Of a DNA stretch of 39,260 bases, positions 24,193 to 32,344 are shown piece by piece. The stretch covers positions 1 to 39,260 of the forward strand of contig JACSRU010000162.1 of assembly GCA_014879575.1 (NCBI GenBank), written 5' to 3'. The notes beneath the pieces were generated by a model, which had not been told where the DNA came from, made no database searches, and saw nothing but the letters and a program-made list of their open reading frames with translations. A program made the translations under genes and the position numbers. The DNA is from Chthoniobacterales bacterium (lineage in GTDB: Bacteria > Verrucomicrobiota > Verrucomicrobiia > Chthoniobacterales > Terrimicrobiaceae). Position 1 is the stretch's first letter. Each line of letters starts with the position of its first letter.

Positions 24193-25191
24193 TCATAACC
24201 CGATGCCCTGCTTGCGAGGTTTTGCATCCGCCCGGTGGCCGGGAGTGAAAGCGGGGATCCGGGCTCTCACGACTGCCTTGTTTACCACGCCGACCGGCAT
24301 CTCTTCAGGGGAAGTCAGGCTTTCGGCCAGGGACTCTTTTTGCTCGATACCGAGAACGAAATCCGCGCTCTTCTGGGCTTGCGACGCAGCGGACACGATC
24401 ATCCGGGGGTCGTTTTCGAGCTTTTCAATCCATGACGCAAGGTAGGCAGCCGAGTTATCGAACTGGACTTGATTGAGAATCCCGGCCTCGTTCGAGAGGA
24501 ATGCCGCGCCGAGTTCCGCAATCAGTTCCTCCTTAGAATACCGCTCCGAACCGAACTTGACCGGCTGGGTGATCCCCTCGCGGTCCAATCGAGATAGATG
24601 CCCGGTGGCATGGGTCATTTCGTGAAAAAGTGTATGAAAATAATCCTCTTGGCTGCGGAAGGTGCTCGGTGCGGGAAGGCGAATCACGTCGTCCTTCGGC
24701 GAATAAATGGCTGCGAACCCGGCATGATGGACCGGGCAGAGCTTGGCGTTTTCTACGATGGCAGCCGCCTTCTCGAAGGGCTGCCCGGCGTTCTGCGTGG
24801 TTGCAATCTCGGGAGGTTCAATGCCCTCGGTCTGATCGAGATTGAAGACGTTCGCCCAGCGAATAAAGGGAATCCGGTCCGGACGTCCATCCTCGCGCAC
24901 CACCGGGCGACCAGCAGCGTCCTGTTTTTCGAGAAGTTTGTAGTAGATGACCGGCAGGGATTTTTCGCCCTTCTTCACATGTCCCCCAAGGTCCAAGGCC
25001 TGTTTGAAGGTCAGCCAGAACGGGGATGTGCGATCTGTCATCCCCAGCGTGAACGCATTGATTCCGCGATACGGTTTCCGGGAAACGATATTCTGAACGC
25101 AGCTCGTCCACGGTTGTTGCCAAGGGACGGAGCCTTTCTTCAACTGCTCCAGAAACCGTTCCGTGATGGACTGGTAGATGTCGCGGTTCAT
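24193..25191 (-). CDS. ardC: ArdC-like antirestriction protein
   Basis: 332 residues. The N-terminal ssDNA-binding domain (about 1-125) shows PWQQPW, SRKPYRGINAFTL, PFWLTFKQA, GGHVKKGEKS and VFNLDQTEG. The C-terminal zinc-metallopeptidase-like domain has HEMTHATGH (H190, E191, H194) and the third ligand region EELIAELGAAFL (E226). ArdC proteins protect incoming plasmid DNA from restriction. That suits a mobilisation module. Start ATG 25191 overlaps the preceding small gene by ATGA. The C-terminal 60 residues are a low-homology tail. Confidence 0.93.
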   Translation of the reverse strand: MNRDIYQSITERFLEQLKKGSVPWQQPWTSCVQNIVSRKPYRGINAFTLGMTDRTSPFWLTFKQALDLGGHVKKGEKSLPVIYYKLLEKQDAAGRPVVREDGRPDRIPFIRWANVFNLDQTEGIEPPEIATTQNAGQPFEKAAAIVENAKLCPVHHAGFAAIYSPKDDVIRLPAPSTFRSQEDYFHTLFHEMTHATGHLSRLDREGITQPVKFGSERYSKEELIAELGAAFLSNEAGILNQVQFDNSAAYLASWIEKLENDPRMIVSAASQAQKSADFVLGIEQKESLAESLTSPEEMPVGVVNKAVVRARIPAFTPGHRADAKPRKQGIGL

Positions 25192-25400
25192 AGCCAGACC
25201 TCCTGTCGGGCGTATTCCACAGCGGCTTTTGCTTCGGATTCAGTGCACTGAAATCTCGATGCGATGACTTCGTGGAGGGGGCGTCCGTCGTCGAGCAGCG
25301 TGAAAAGTGGAGTCTCATCTGCTCCGATGCCCCGGTCGATGGGGTGGAAAAAATAGTCTTCAAGGATGGATGTGTGAGTGTCTGCGACAGGGTGTGGCAT
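25188..25400 (-). CDS. small hypothetical protein coupled to ardC
   Basis: 70 residues from ATG 25400, ending in an ATGA overlap with ardC. Acidic first half; the second half (LHEVIASRFQCTESEAKAAVEYARQEVW) looks like two helices. No known family. Reading frame, codon use and overlap argue that it is real. Likely an accessory of the mobile element. Confidence 0.6.
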   Translation of the reverse strand: MPHPVADTHTSILEDYFFHPIDRGIGADETPLFTLLDDGRPLHEVIASRFQCTESEAKAAVEYARQEVWL

Positions 25401-25418
25401 GGTGGAGTAGGGTTGGTG

Positions 25419-25682
25419 TCACAACCGCTGGCCGTGACAGATCGTGTTGATGATTTTGCCGAGGTCCTCCTTCCGAACGGGAATCGGCGAAACATTGAGG
25501 CCGGGGTCAATGCGTCCATGGGCGTCACAAACCCAGCAGTCTGCAACAAAGGCATCACGGGGAATGTCCCTTGATGCGGGGGTGTAGCAGTTGAACCGCG
25601 CGGCGGTCGCCGAAGCGTCTTTTAGCCCCGACTTCGTGCGATAAATCGCACCGAAAATGAAGTTCGGGAGTTTGTCAGACAT
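25419..25682 (-). CDS. small hypothetical protein
   Basis: 87 residues from ATG 25682, which overlaps the 3' end of the primase-like gene by eight bases. The body reads PNFIFGAIYRTKSGLKDASATAARF, then FVADCWVCDAHGRI and PVRKEDLGKIINTI, with a C..C pair but no complete zinc motif. No family recognised. An extension to 25739 overlaps the primase gene more and was not chosen. Confidence 0.5.
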   Translation of the reverse strand: MSDKLPNFIFGAIYRTKSGLKDASATAARFNCYTPASRDIPRDAFVADCWVCDAHGRIDPGLNVSPIPVRKEDLGKIINTICHGQRL

Positions 25683-26655
25683 GAGAGAGGAGTTCTCTTC
25701 GATTTTTAACGGCAGGTTGGTCGGCAAGGAGATCCGCATTCCAGTCCTTGCGCTTCGGGCAGTCGGAGGAAATCTTGAAGCCCGCCCAATCTGCGGTTTG
25801 GTCCCATGCAGCCCTCCAGCCCGTTTCCCCGGCGCTGTCGTTATCGAGTGCGACCATCAGGGACTGGCGACGGGTATAGACCTGATTGAGAAGTTCGTCT
25901 GGAATGTGGCACCCGGCGCAACTGACGATGGCAATCTGGTTGGATGGCTTGAGCTGGTAGTAGCTCACCGCGTCGATTGGGGACTCGACCGCCACAATTT
26001 GGGTCGCATTGAGCGGATCTCCCACAGAAAACCATGCGCTTGTTTTGTTTCCCAGACATGGGCGGAACGTCGATTCGTGGCGGGTATCGCGGAGCGTCGC
26101 CCCTTCGACTTTCCCCTCTATCGTGCGGTGAATGAAGACAAGGCTCGGGTTCGGACGGTGGTTGTTGGCATAGATCAATCCACGGTCATGCAATGGATCG
26201 ATCAAATCCGGATCAAGACCCCGCGCATTCACAAGGTAATCGCGGGCGATCGACCAATTGCCTTCATTTGCCAAGGCATACTGAGAGGCCAGTTCCTCGA
26301 ACGAGCGCCGAATCGGGAAGGATTTGCGAACCCGACTGTCCGGGAATGCCAAGCCGCCAACTTCTGGCCGAAACTGCTCGGCCAGAACCCTGCATGTCGC
26401 TCGAAAGTCACCGCCACAGAGGTGCATCTGAAGATCAATCGCTCCTGCGCCGCCGACACCGGCCCGGTTATCGAACCACTTCTCACCATTGATGACGATG
26501 TTGTAGCGATCATCCTTCGCGCGAAAGCTGACACCCTCGCGCTTCAGCTTGAATCCGTGCCACGTGAGTAAGTCGCCCAAGGGAATCGACCGCACCCGGT
26601 CGGAAATGCGATCTGCACTGCTGGCACCTGCCAGCCTGAATTCCTCCGCGTTCAT
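25675..26655 (-). CDS. DUF3991/TOPRIM primase-like protein
   Basis: 326 residues. The N-terminal part resembles the DnaG-type/DUF3991 layout (IPLGDLLTWHGF, then YNIVINGEKWFDN, then GAGAIDLQMHL), without the CHC2 zinc cysteines. The TOPRIM core has the glutamate in VAVESPIDAVSYY (E224) and the acidic DxD-like LMVALDNDSAGETGW (D271, D273). Such proteins prime or process DNA during replication of plasmids and mobile elements. TAATG overlap with the upstream HTH gene. Confidence 0.85.
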   Translation of the reverse strand: MNAEEFRLAGASSADRISDRVRSIPLGDLLTWHGFKLKREGVSFRAKDDRYNIVINGEKWFDNRAGVGGAGAIDLQMHLCGGDFRATCRVLAEQFRPEVGGLAFPDSRVRKSFPIRRSFEELASQYALANEGNWSIARDYLVNARGLDPDLIDPLHDRGLIYANNHRPNPSLVFIHRTIEGKVEGATLRDTRHESTFRPCLGNKTSAWFSVGDPLNATQIVAVESPIDAVSYYQLKPSNQIAIVSCAGCHIPDELLNQVYTRRQSLMVALDNDSAGETGWRAAWDQTADWAGFKISSDCPKRKDWNADLLADQPAVKNRRELLSHV

Positions 26656-26674
26656 TACCAGCCGATGGTGTGGC
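26651..26674. repeat. 24-base direct repeat, left copy
   Basis: 23 of 24 bases match 32345-32368 in the same orientation (core CAGCCGATGGTGTGGC). Here it covers the end of the small HTH-like gene and the primase start codon. Confidence 0.7.
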
Positions 26675-26972
26675 AGAAATCCGACACAAGCTCGTCAACC
26701 ACGGCTTGTGGCATTCTAACCGTCGCGCCGAGTTGTTCCAAAGTGTCCGCGCCCAGCAAGTCCGCTCGCACACAATAAAGGACCACAGAAGCACGAAGCC
26801 CCTTTTGCTCAACCGTGTCGGCTTCGGCCACCCAGCCGAACGTCCGACTCAGAACCTCACAAATCCGATCAAGTCGCTCCTGCTCGGGAGTTGGCTCGGG
26901 TTCGAGGAAATCAACCGGATGGCGGCGGTCGGCGTGGCGAATGTCATTTTCAGGGAGTGTTTGCGTTTTCAT
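26655..26972 (-). CDS. small helical, possibly DNA-binding protein
   Basis: 105 residues from ATG 26972. The second half (LRASVVLYCVRADLLGADTL, then LGATVRMPQAVVDELVSDF) has the spacing of a helix-turn-helix. The start was chosen because the sequence before it is low in protein character. It is the first gene of the minus-strand mobilisation run, so a regulator is plausible but unproven. The last codons lie in a 24-base sequence repeated at 32345-32368. Confidence 0.5.
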   Translation of the reverse strand: MKTQTLPENDIRHADRRHPVDFLEPEPTPEQERLDRICEVLSRTFGWVAEADTVEQKGLRASVVLYCVRADLLGADTLEQLGATVRMPQAVVDELVSDFCHTIGW

Positions 26973-27148
26973 CCCCGCCACTCTGGCGGATGAAAGCGGC
27001 CCACCTGCTCCCATTTGGGAGCAATTTGAGTGGGAGTTTATCCTGCTGGTTCGCGGCAACGATGTATGGTGAACTGCGCCCTCGCCCGGCTCAGAGCAAC
27101 GATTTGTCCCGCCAGCCTCGGGGCATCCAAGACAACAGCGATGTTTTG

Positions 27149-27229
27149 TAACGAGAGTTACACGCCTGTCGCGTGGTGCTTGACATATCGCATACGATTC
27201 GGTAATGTTTTCTTACATCGCGTAAGATT
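27149..27229 (+). promoter_or_regulatory. promoter and operator region of the modification operon
   Basis: A -35 box TTGACA (27180-27185) and, 17 bases on, TAATGT (27203-27208) form a fair sigma-70 promoter. Two near-identical 15-mers, starting at 27185 and 27215, share ATCGC.TA.GATT and are exactly 30 bases apart (about three helical turns). The second contains the palindrome CTTAC-ATCGC-GTAAG. A further palindrome, GTAAC-GAGA-GTTAC, lies at 27149-27162. These are good candidates for binding of the XRE regulator encoded downstream. Confidence 0.55.
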
Positions 27230-27231
27230 CT

Positions 27232-27519
27232 ATGAAAAATACACGCCAATCGATTGAGCGAACTCTGGAGGAATCACTCCGGGAGCTCGCGGGTGAAAAC
27301 GCTCCCATCGAAATCGTGCCAGAAATGGTGGTACTGGAATCGTGGGCTATCGACTCCCTTCATGGTGTGGAGCTGGCCTGTGATTTGAGTTCCCGGCTCC
27401 GAATCAACATACCACTGGAGGACAATCCGTTGGTTGTAGAAGACTCGATCACCGGGAAACGCCGTTCGCGAACATTCGTGGAAGTTGTCGATTATCTTTT
27501 TAGTCTGGGGAGCAAGTAG
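27232..27519 (+). CDS. acyl-carrier-protein-like protein
   Basis: 95 residues. The four-helix ACP pattern is visible, with the phosphopantetheine attachment site DSL at residues 41-43 (ESWAIDSLHGVELACDL) and the following LRINIPLEDNPLV. It would carry an acyl or aminoacyl group as a thioester on Ser42. First gene of the operon that holds two thymidylate-synthase-like proteins and a 5-hmdU-kinase-type protein. No acyltransferase or adenylation enzyme is seen nearby, so its partner is unknown. Slightly longer than housekeeping ACPs (about 78). Confidence 0.7.
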   Translation: MKNTRQSIERTLEESLRELAGENAPIEIVPEMVVLESWAIDSLHGVELACDLSSRLRINIPLEDNPLVVEDSITGKRRSRTFVEVVDYLFSLGSK

Positions 27520-27528
27520 ATCAATACC

Positions 27529-27852
27529 ATGGACGAATCATCCACCACATTAGAGAACCGCTTGCGATTGGCGCGAGAGCAGTCGGGGCTGTCACAAGGC
27601 CAAGCGGCAAAGCTCATGAATCTTCACCGTCCTACGATTTCGGAAATCGAAGCCGGGCGACGAAAGGTTAGCACCGAGGAAATTTCCGCATTTGCGCGGC
27701 ACTATGGAGTGACGGTTTCATGGTTGTTAAGCGAGGTCGAAGAGAACGATCCGGTAGTAGAGCTTGCGGCGCGGGAACTCTCAAAACTGAAAAAGGAGGA
27801 CCTGAACAAGTTCTTGCGCATTCTCCGCTCGATGAAGGCGAGAAAGGGCTGA
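27529..27852 (+). CDS. XRE-family helix-turn-helix regulator
   Basis: 107 residues. The HTH_3 domain (about 10-65) reads RLRLAREQSGLSQGQAAKL, then HRPTISEIEAGRRKVS and YGVTVSWLL, a textbook Cro/C1-type fold. The C-terminal helix is basic. It is followed after eight bases by an ImmA/IrrE-type protease gene; such pairs work as repressor and inducing protease. Likely target: the palindromes at 27149-27229. Confidence 0.93.
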   Translation: MDESSTTLENRLRLAREQSGLSQGQAAKLMNLHRPTISEIEAGRRKVSTEEISAFARHYGVTVSWLLSEVEENDPVVELAARELSKLKKEDLNKFLRILRSMKARKG

Positions 27853-27860
27853 GCGATATC

Positions 27861-28718
27861 ATGACACTGCGTGAGAAACTTGCCCGAATCGGCCTTCGCT
27901 CAGCGTTGGATACCCGGCAGGAAGCCAATACATCCTGGTCTGATCCCATTTGCATCTACGATTTTGTTGAGCGGATGGGCACGGAAGTGTGGTTTGTCGG
28001 CGGCGCAAGTTTCGCCGGCATGTATGCAAAAGGATATGGTCGGCTGTTCGTCCCCGCGGAGCGCCCGGTCGGACGGAAGGCGTTTACCTGCGCCCATGAG
28101 CTGGCGCACCTGCGATTTGACCACGGTTCGAGAGTAGAAGAACTCGAATTCGATCGATCGGACAATGAGGTTCCCGATGAGATGCTAGCCAACATTTATG
28201 CAGCCCATCTTCTGATGCCCCGTCAAGCGGTGGAAACCGCATTCTCCCGCCGCAATAGTCCTCCCGAAAAAGCCGGTCCAATCGACTTCTACTGTGTGGC
28301 GAACCAGCTTGGAGTGGGCTACGAAACGCTTCTCAAACACATGCATTGGTCTCTCAGAATGATCGAATATGCGAAGTTGCAGGAGTTGCTGGCCGTGTCA
28401 CCAAAAGACATCCGAAAAATACTTCTGGGAAGGGATGGAAGTCCTCATCTGATTTTTGCTACGGAGCATTGGCACAAGGTCGCCATTGATCTGGAAATTG
28501 GTGATTATGCCATCATTCCCCGAAACGCCCAACTAAATGGGCCATCGGCGAAGTTGGTCGGCATTTGCTCGTATGGGCAAGTTGTCGAAGGCGTGAAAAC
28601 AGGAATTTCGCAGGCCATGATCTGCGAGGGTGATTGGGCGGCGATGATTCGGGTAAGCCGACGGCAGTTCGCCGGGCGTTGTATTTACCGCCACATGGAG
28701 GACTCAGATGAAGACTAA
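27861..28718 (+). CDS. ImmA/IrrE-family metalloprotease
   Basis: 285 residues. Zinc motif HELAHLRFDHG (79-89) with HExxH at 79-83 and a third ligand likely in NIYAAHLLMP. By analogy with ImmA of ICEBs1 and IrrE/DdrO, it would cleave the adjacent XRE repressor on a signal such as DNA damage. The C-terminal 130 residues (from LQELLAVSP) form an extra domain that could be the sensor. Start ATG 27861 rather than the upstream in-frame codon, which lies inside the regulator gene. Overlaps the next gene by 11 bases. Confidence 0.88.
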   Translation: MTLREKLARIGLRSALDTRQEANTSWSDPICIYDFVERMGTEVWFVGGASFAGMYAKGYGRLFVPAERPVGRKAFTCAHELAHLRFDHGSRVEELEFDRSDNEVPDEMLANIYAAHLLMPRQAVETAFSRRNSPPEKAGPIDFYCVANQLGVGYETLLKHMHWSLRMIEYAKLQELLAVSPKDIRKILLGRDGSPHLIFATEHWHKVAIDLEIGDYAIIPRNAQLNGPSAKLVGICSYGQVVEGVKTGISQAMICEGDWAAMIRVSRRQFAGRCIYRHMEDSDED

Positions 28719-29547
28719 TATTCCAAAAACAATTTCCGAATCGAATCTCTCACTTGCCTGGGCCGAAGCATTTCTTCACGTCCTGAACGGCGGCGAGTCC
28801 GATTGTCTTGTAGTTGCGTTGCGAGATTTCCCGGATGCCCTGCCACCCCAAGACAATCTGATCGCGAGTGCTGTTGATGAAGCACTGGGAAAAGCCGAAA
28901 TTCCTTTAATCAAACAAACTGCATTTACGATCGTTCCATACGAACGCTGGCTGCGAACCGGGAAACCGGACATAGTGACGCTCAGCGATTGGTATTTGAC
29001 GGCACTCCTGCCCCGCCTGAAGGCTCGTTGCACCAAAAATCGCTATGGCACTTATTTTGAAAGACTCGTTGGGTATTCAGGTTTGAGGACGGTATCGGGA
29101 CGCGAGGAGGTCCGAACGATCAACCAACTGGAATTCGTTATTTCCCTTTGGAAAAAGGGCGAGGAAAAAGGCCGCCGTCCCCGGCGCTCCGCGCTCCAAC
29201 TCGCATGTTTCGATCCTGCAAAGGATGATACGGGATCTGCCCTTGCAGGATTTCCTTGCTTACAGCAAATCAGCCTTACCTATCATGAGTCTGGCACTTT
29301 AGAGCTGAACGCATTCTATCCGACACAGTATGTCTTTGATCGCGCCTATGGGAACTATCTCGGGCTGTGCCAGCTTGGTCATTTTTTGGCCGATCAACTT
29401 GGTTTGAAATTTACGGCATTTACATGCTTCGTCGCTCATCCCGAACTCGGTCACGGGAATCAATCCAGCCATGCAAAAATGGCTGCCTTCCTTCGAGAAC
29501 GGATCGCGACGTTTCGTGCTTCGGAGACTGCGGAAGTCTCGAAGTAA
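28708..29547 (+). CDS. divergent thymidylate-synthase-fold protein
   Basis: 279 residues. No standard family is obvious, but the C-terminal half follows the thymidylate-synthase layout: FPCLQQISLTYH at the place of the PCH catalytic loop (C184), then LNAFYPTQYVFDRAYGNYLGL at the place of the Y.RS.D...G.P.N block, then LGHFLADQLGL, FTCFVAHPEL. The usual RS and the substrate-binding Asn context are altered, so activity on dUMP is doubtful. It may use another nucleotide or be structural. Start ATG 28708. Call by pattern only; a structure prediction would be decisive. Confidence 0.55.
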   Translation: MKTNIPKTISESNLSLAWAEAFLHVLNGGESDCLVVALRDFPDALPPQDNLIASAVDEALGKAEIPLIKQTAFTIVPYERWLRTGKPDIVTLSDWYLTALLPRLKARCTKNRYGTYFERLVGYSGLRTVSGREEVRTINQLEFVISLWKKGEEKGRRPRRSALQLACFDPAKDDTGSALAGFPCLQQISLTYHESGTLELNAFYPTQYVFDRAYGNYLGLCQLGHFLADQLGLKFTAFTCFVAHPELGHGNQSSHAKMAAFLRERIATFRASETAEVSK

Positions 29548-29593
29548 CTCTCAGCGTAAAGTCTGCGAAGTCATCATTAGCTGTAACGTGATT

Positions 29594-30202
29594 ATGGAGA
29601 AAACCGGCAAATTGATTGTATTTGAAGGCGCGGACGGCGTTGGGAAGTCCGCAATTTGTTCAGCCTTCGTCAAAGCGCTGCAAGATCGAGGAACTAATGT
29701 GGAACACCTGTCATTTCCAGGAAAAGACGCGGGAACTTTGGGGAAACTGGTATATCGGATGCACCACGATTCCGCGGAATGTGGAGTAACCAGCCTGACT
29801 CCTGCGAGCTTGCAGGCGCTGCACATTGCAGCGCATTTGGACGCGATTGAACGCGTCATACTTCCGGCCCTCAAAAGCGGAGTGTGGGTCGTTCTGGATC
29901 GATTCTGGTGGTCCACCTGGGTATATGGGGTAATCGACAATATTCGGCATGATGTCTTATCTGCTCTGGTGGAAGTTGAACTCTGCATCTGGGGTAGCTG
30001 CAAACCGAGCGCGCTGTTTTACATCACTCGTGATCAACCTTTGCGGGAAGAGCCGTTGGAGCGGTGGAAAGGATTAAAATCAGCCTACGAAGAACTGATA
30101 CATCGGGAGGGAGGAAAGTATCCGATCCATCCAATTCTGAACGAATCTACGGTGGGTAGCGCCGTTGAACGGGCCGGAAGTATGATTGGCCTTGCTCGAT
30201 GA
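29594..30202 (+). CDS. dTMP-kinase-like P-loop nucleotide kinase
   Basis: 202 residues. Walker A GADGVGKS (12-19), FPGKDAGTLGKL in place of the FPRY-type segment, DR motif VVLDRFWWSTWVYG (102-103) as in thymidylate kinases, and a lid region with EEPLERWKGLKSAYEEL. In phage hypermodification systems a similar P-loop kinase phosphorylates 5-hydroxymethyl-deoxyuridine. Here it may act on the modified nucleotide or on DNA. ATG 29594 chosen; the upstream frame overlaps the previous gene. ATGA overlap with the next gene supports a common complex. Confidence 0.85.
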   Translation: MEKTGKLIVFEGADGVGKSAICSAFVKALQDRGTNVEHLSFPGKDAGTLGKLVYRMHHDSAECGVTSLTPASLQALHIAAHLDAIERVILPALKSGVWVVLDRFWWSTWVYGVIDNIRHDVLSALVEVELCIWGSCKPSALFYITRDQPLREEPLERWKGLKSAYEELIHREGGKYPIHPILNESTVGSAVERAGSMIGLAR

Positions 30203-31293
30203 AATTCGTGCGACGTCATTCCTGTGCTGCTCGCGACGAGCAACCCGAGCTCGGAAATTTTAATACGCAGGTGCCACGTATGGTATTGGAATCAACATTT
30301 CGATTTCTGCGTCCGTTAAAACCTACGGTCGTCTTTGCAACCTACTGGAAGTTTGCGGTTGAACGGCAGGAGGTATTCTTCCGAAGAATATTGGGAGACG
30401 AGCCGCCTTGGTCATCCGATCCGGTGCTGCGGCAGTATAAATTTACAAATGCGTATCGGGCAGCGGATCGTGTGAGTCAATTTTTGATTCGCCACGTCAT
30501 TTACGAAGGGGACGCCGATCCGCGCGAAACTCTTTTCAGAATTATTTTGTTCAAATTTTTCAATCGGATCGAGACATGGGAGCTTCTCACGAGGAACTTT
30601 GGAGAAGTAGCACTCTCCTCTTATTCCTTCGAGGTTTACAACAAGGTCATGACAGAGGCGTTGTCTGCGGGTCAAAAACTATACTCGGCCGCCTACATCA
30701 TGCCGTCTGGCGGTCCTAAGTCTCCATACGCAAGAAAACACCAAATGCATCTTCGGTTGTTGGAACAGATGACTCAGGACGAACTTGCCATGAGGATAGT
30801 AGAGTGCTCATCAATGTCGAAAGCATTTGCGCTCCTTCGTTCCTACCCCTCGATTGGCGACTTTCTTGCCTATCAATATGTTACCGACTTGAACTACAGC
30901 AATTTGACCAATTTCAAAGAAATGGAATTTGTTGTTCCAGGGCCGGGAGCCTTGGATGGGATCAGAAAGTGTTTTACTGATTTGGGCGGACTGTCTGAAG
31001 CAGAAGTAATAAAGTTCATTGCCGAACGGCAGGATGAATGCCTGGCTGCGTTGGGGCTTCGCTTTCCTACTTTGTGGGGAAGACGTCTTCAACTGATCGA
31101 TTGCCAAAACCTTTTTTGTGAAGTGGACAAGTATGCACGAATTGTTCATCCCGAGTTTTCGGGACGCTCTGGGCGAACCCGAATCAAACAAAAGCTGCAA
31201 CCATCACCAAAAAAGTTGGAACTCTGGTTTCCGCCGAAGTGGGGCATCAATGAGTTCCTTCACAAACCACCAGAATATGTTCCACATAGTTGA
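30199..31293 (+). CDS. 5-hmdU DNA kinase helical-domain / thymine pyrophosphorylase-like protein
   Basis: 364 residues. The signature of this DNA-hypermodification family is strong: YWKFAVERQEVFFRR (about 49-63), PPWSSDPVL, YKFTNAYRAADRVSQ, FKFFNRIETWELL, LYSAAYIMPSGG, LRSYPSIGDFLAYQYVTDLNY and FVVPGPGALDGIRKCF. Family knowledge: these proteins (earlier grouped with alpha-glutamyl/putrescinyl thymine pyrophosphorylases) act after a dUMP hydroxymethylase and with a P-loop kinase to activate 5-hydroxymethyl-uracil in DNA for further substitution. Both partners are the adjacent genes here. The first 27 residues are not conserved-looking; M28 is an alternative start. Confidence 0.85.
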   Translation: MKFVRRHSCAARDEQPELGNFNTQVPRMVLESTFRFLRPLKPTVVFATYWKFAVERQEVFFRRILGDEPPWSSDPVLRQYKFTNAYRAADRVSQFLIRHVIYEGDADPRETLFRIILFKFFNRIETWELLTRNFGEVALSSYSFEVYNKVMTEALSAGQKLYSAAYIMPSGGPKSPYARKHQMHLRLLEQMTQDELAMRIVECSSMSKAFALLRSYPSIGDFLAYQYVTDLNYSNLTNFKEMEFVVPGPGALDGIRKCFTDLGGLSEAEVIKFIAERQDECLAALGLRFPTLWGRRLQLIDCQNLFCEVDKYARIVHPEFSGRSGRTRIKQKLQPSPKKLELWFPPKWGINEFLHKPPEYVPHS

Positions 31294-32293
31294 AGCAGAA
31301 ACAGCAGACGAACTTTGGCGGGAAGCCGCTCAATGGTTTGCGGACGAGGGTGCCTCCAAACAGGAGGGGCGTGGGGGCCCTACTGCAGAGATTCTTCGTG
31401 CCGGCCTGTCGTTGCGTAATCCTCGCCAAAGATGGGTGGCATCACGCGTGCCCGCAATAAATCCTGCATTCGCAATCGCGGAGGTCGTGTGGATCGTAGC
31501 CGGGCGTCGAGATTCGGAGTTTCTTAATTTTTTCAACCCAAGTTTACCAAAGTATCAGGGCGTTGGCCCAATTTACGGTCGTTCCTATGGTTACAGACTC
31601 CGAGAGCATTTCGGCCTCGATCAACTACATCGAGCTTGCACGGTTTTGCGGACGAATACTGATTCCCGGCAGGTTGTCTTGCAAATTTGGGATTCGGCCT
31701 CGGATTTGCCATTGGAGGACGGCTCTCCTCAAGGTCCAGATATTCCCTGCAATATCGTCTCATTGTTAAAAATAAGAAATGGCAGGCTTGAGTGGACACA
31801 AATCATGCGGAGCAATGATTTATTCCGGGGCCTACCTCACAATATTGTACAGTTCACTTGTCTCCAAGAAGTAATGGCTGGATGGCTAGGTGTCGATCTT
31901 GGGAGCTACAACCATTTCAGCGACAGTCTTCACCTTTATCATAATGATGGCACTGTGTCTGAACGGCTAGAACCTTTCGCGCTGGCGAAAAATCCGGATG
32001 ACCTTGCACTCCCAAAAAATGAATCGGACAGAGCGTTTATTCAGCTAGGGGAGTTCGCGAATTTGCTTGTTTCAACCGACAGAAAATCGGCTGATATAGA
32101 CTATGCATTCGGAAAGTTAGAACTCCCTGCGGCCTATCTCAATTTGGCGGCTGTACTGGCTGCCGAAGCGTTGCGCAGAAGGGAAGATAATGCCGAATCA
32201 CAAAGAATGATCGAGAACTGCACCAATTCCTGCTTAATTCAACTATTCAATCGTTGGAACGCAAGAGTGTCTGCTCGCCGTCTGACGGTGTAA
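31250..32293 (+). CDS. thymidylate synthase / dUMP hydroxymethylase family protein
   Basis: 347 residues. Clear ThyA-fold motifs: IYGRSYGYRL (108-117), catalytic Cys167 in PDIPCNIVSLLK, MRSNDLFRGLPHNIVQFTCL (186-205; RS.D..G.P.N), NHFSDSLHLY. The usual PCH is PCN, and the substrate-specific region differs from housekeeping ThyA, as in dUMP hydroxymethylases. I therefore expect 5-hydroxymethyl-dUMP rather than dTMP as product, but sequence alone cannot prove it. Start ATG 31250 (a GTGGGG ribosome site precedes) overlaps the previous gene by 44 bases; ATG 31277 is possible. 32294-32479 after it has no gene, only the right copy of the 24-base repeat. Confidence 0.85.
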   Translation: MSSFTNHQNMFHIVEAETADELWREAAQWFADEGASKQEGRGGPTAEILRAGLSLRNPRQRWVASRVPAINPAFAIAEVVWIVAGRRDSEFLNFFNPSLPKYQGVGPIYGRSYGYRLREHFGLDQLHRACTVLRTNTDSRQVVLQIWDSASDLPLEDGSPQGPDIPCNIVSLLKIRNGRLEWTQIMRSNDLFRGLPHNIVQFTCLQEVMAGWLGVDLGSYNHFSDSLHLYHNDGTVSERLEPFALAKNPDDLALPKNESDRAFIQLGEFANLLVSTDRKSADIDYAFGKLELPAAYLNLAAVLAAEALRRREDNAESQRMIENCTNSCLIQLFNRWNARVSARRLTV

Positions 32294-32344
32294 CAGCAAG
32301 ATGGCAATGCTCCACCATCGTTCTCCATTTTCTGAGCTGGCGAT

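Noticed and set aside
22934-24196. 420-residue minus-strand open frame with an ATGA overlap to ardC
   Set aside because: Several frames are open here on both strands because stop codons are rare in this composition. The deduced protein has no domain character, and its internal similarity reflects DNA units whose stems covary and whose central offsets (450 and 457) are not in frame.
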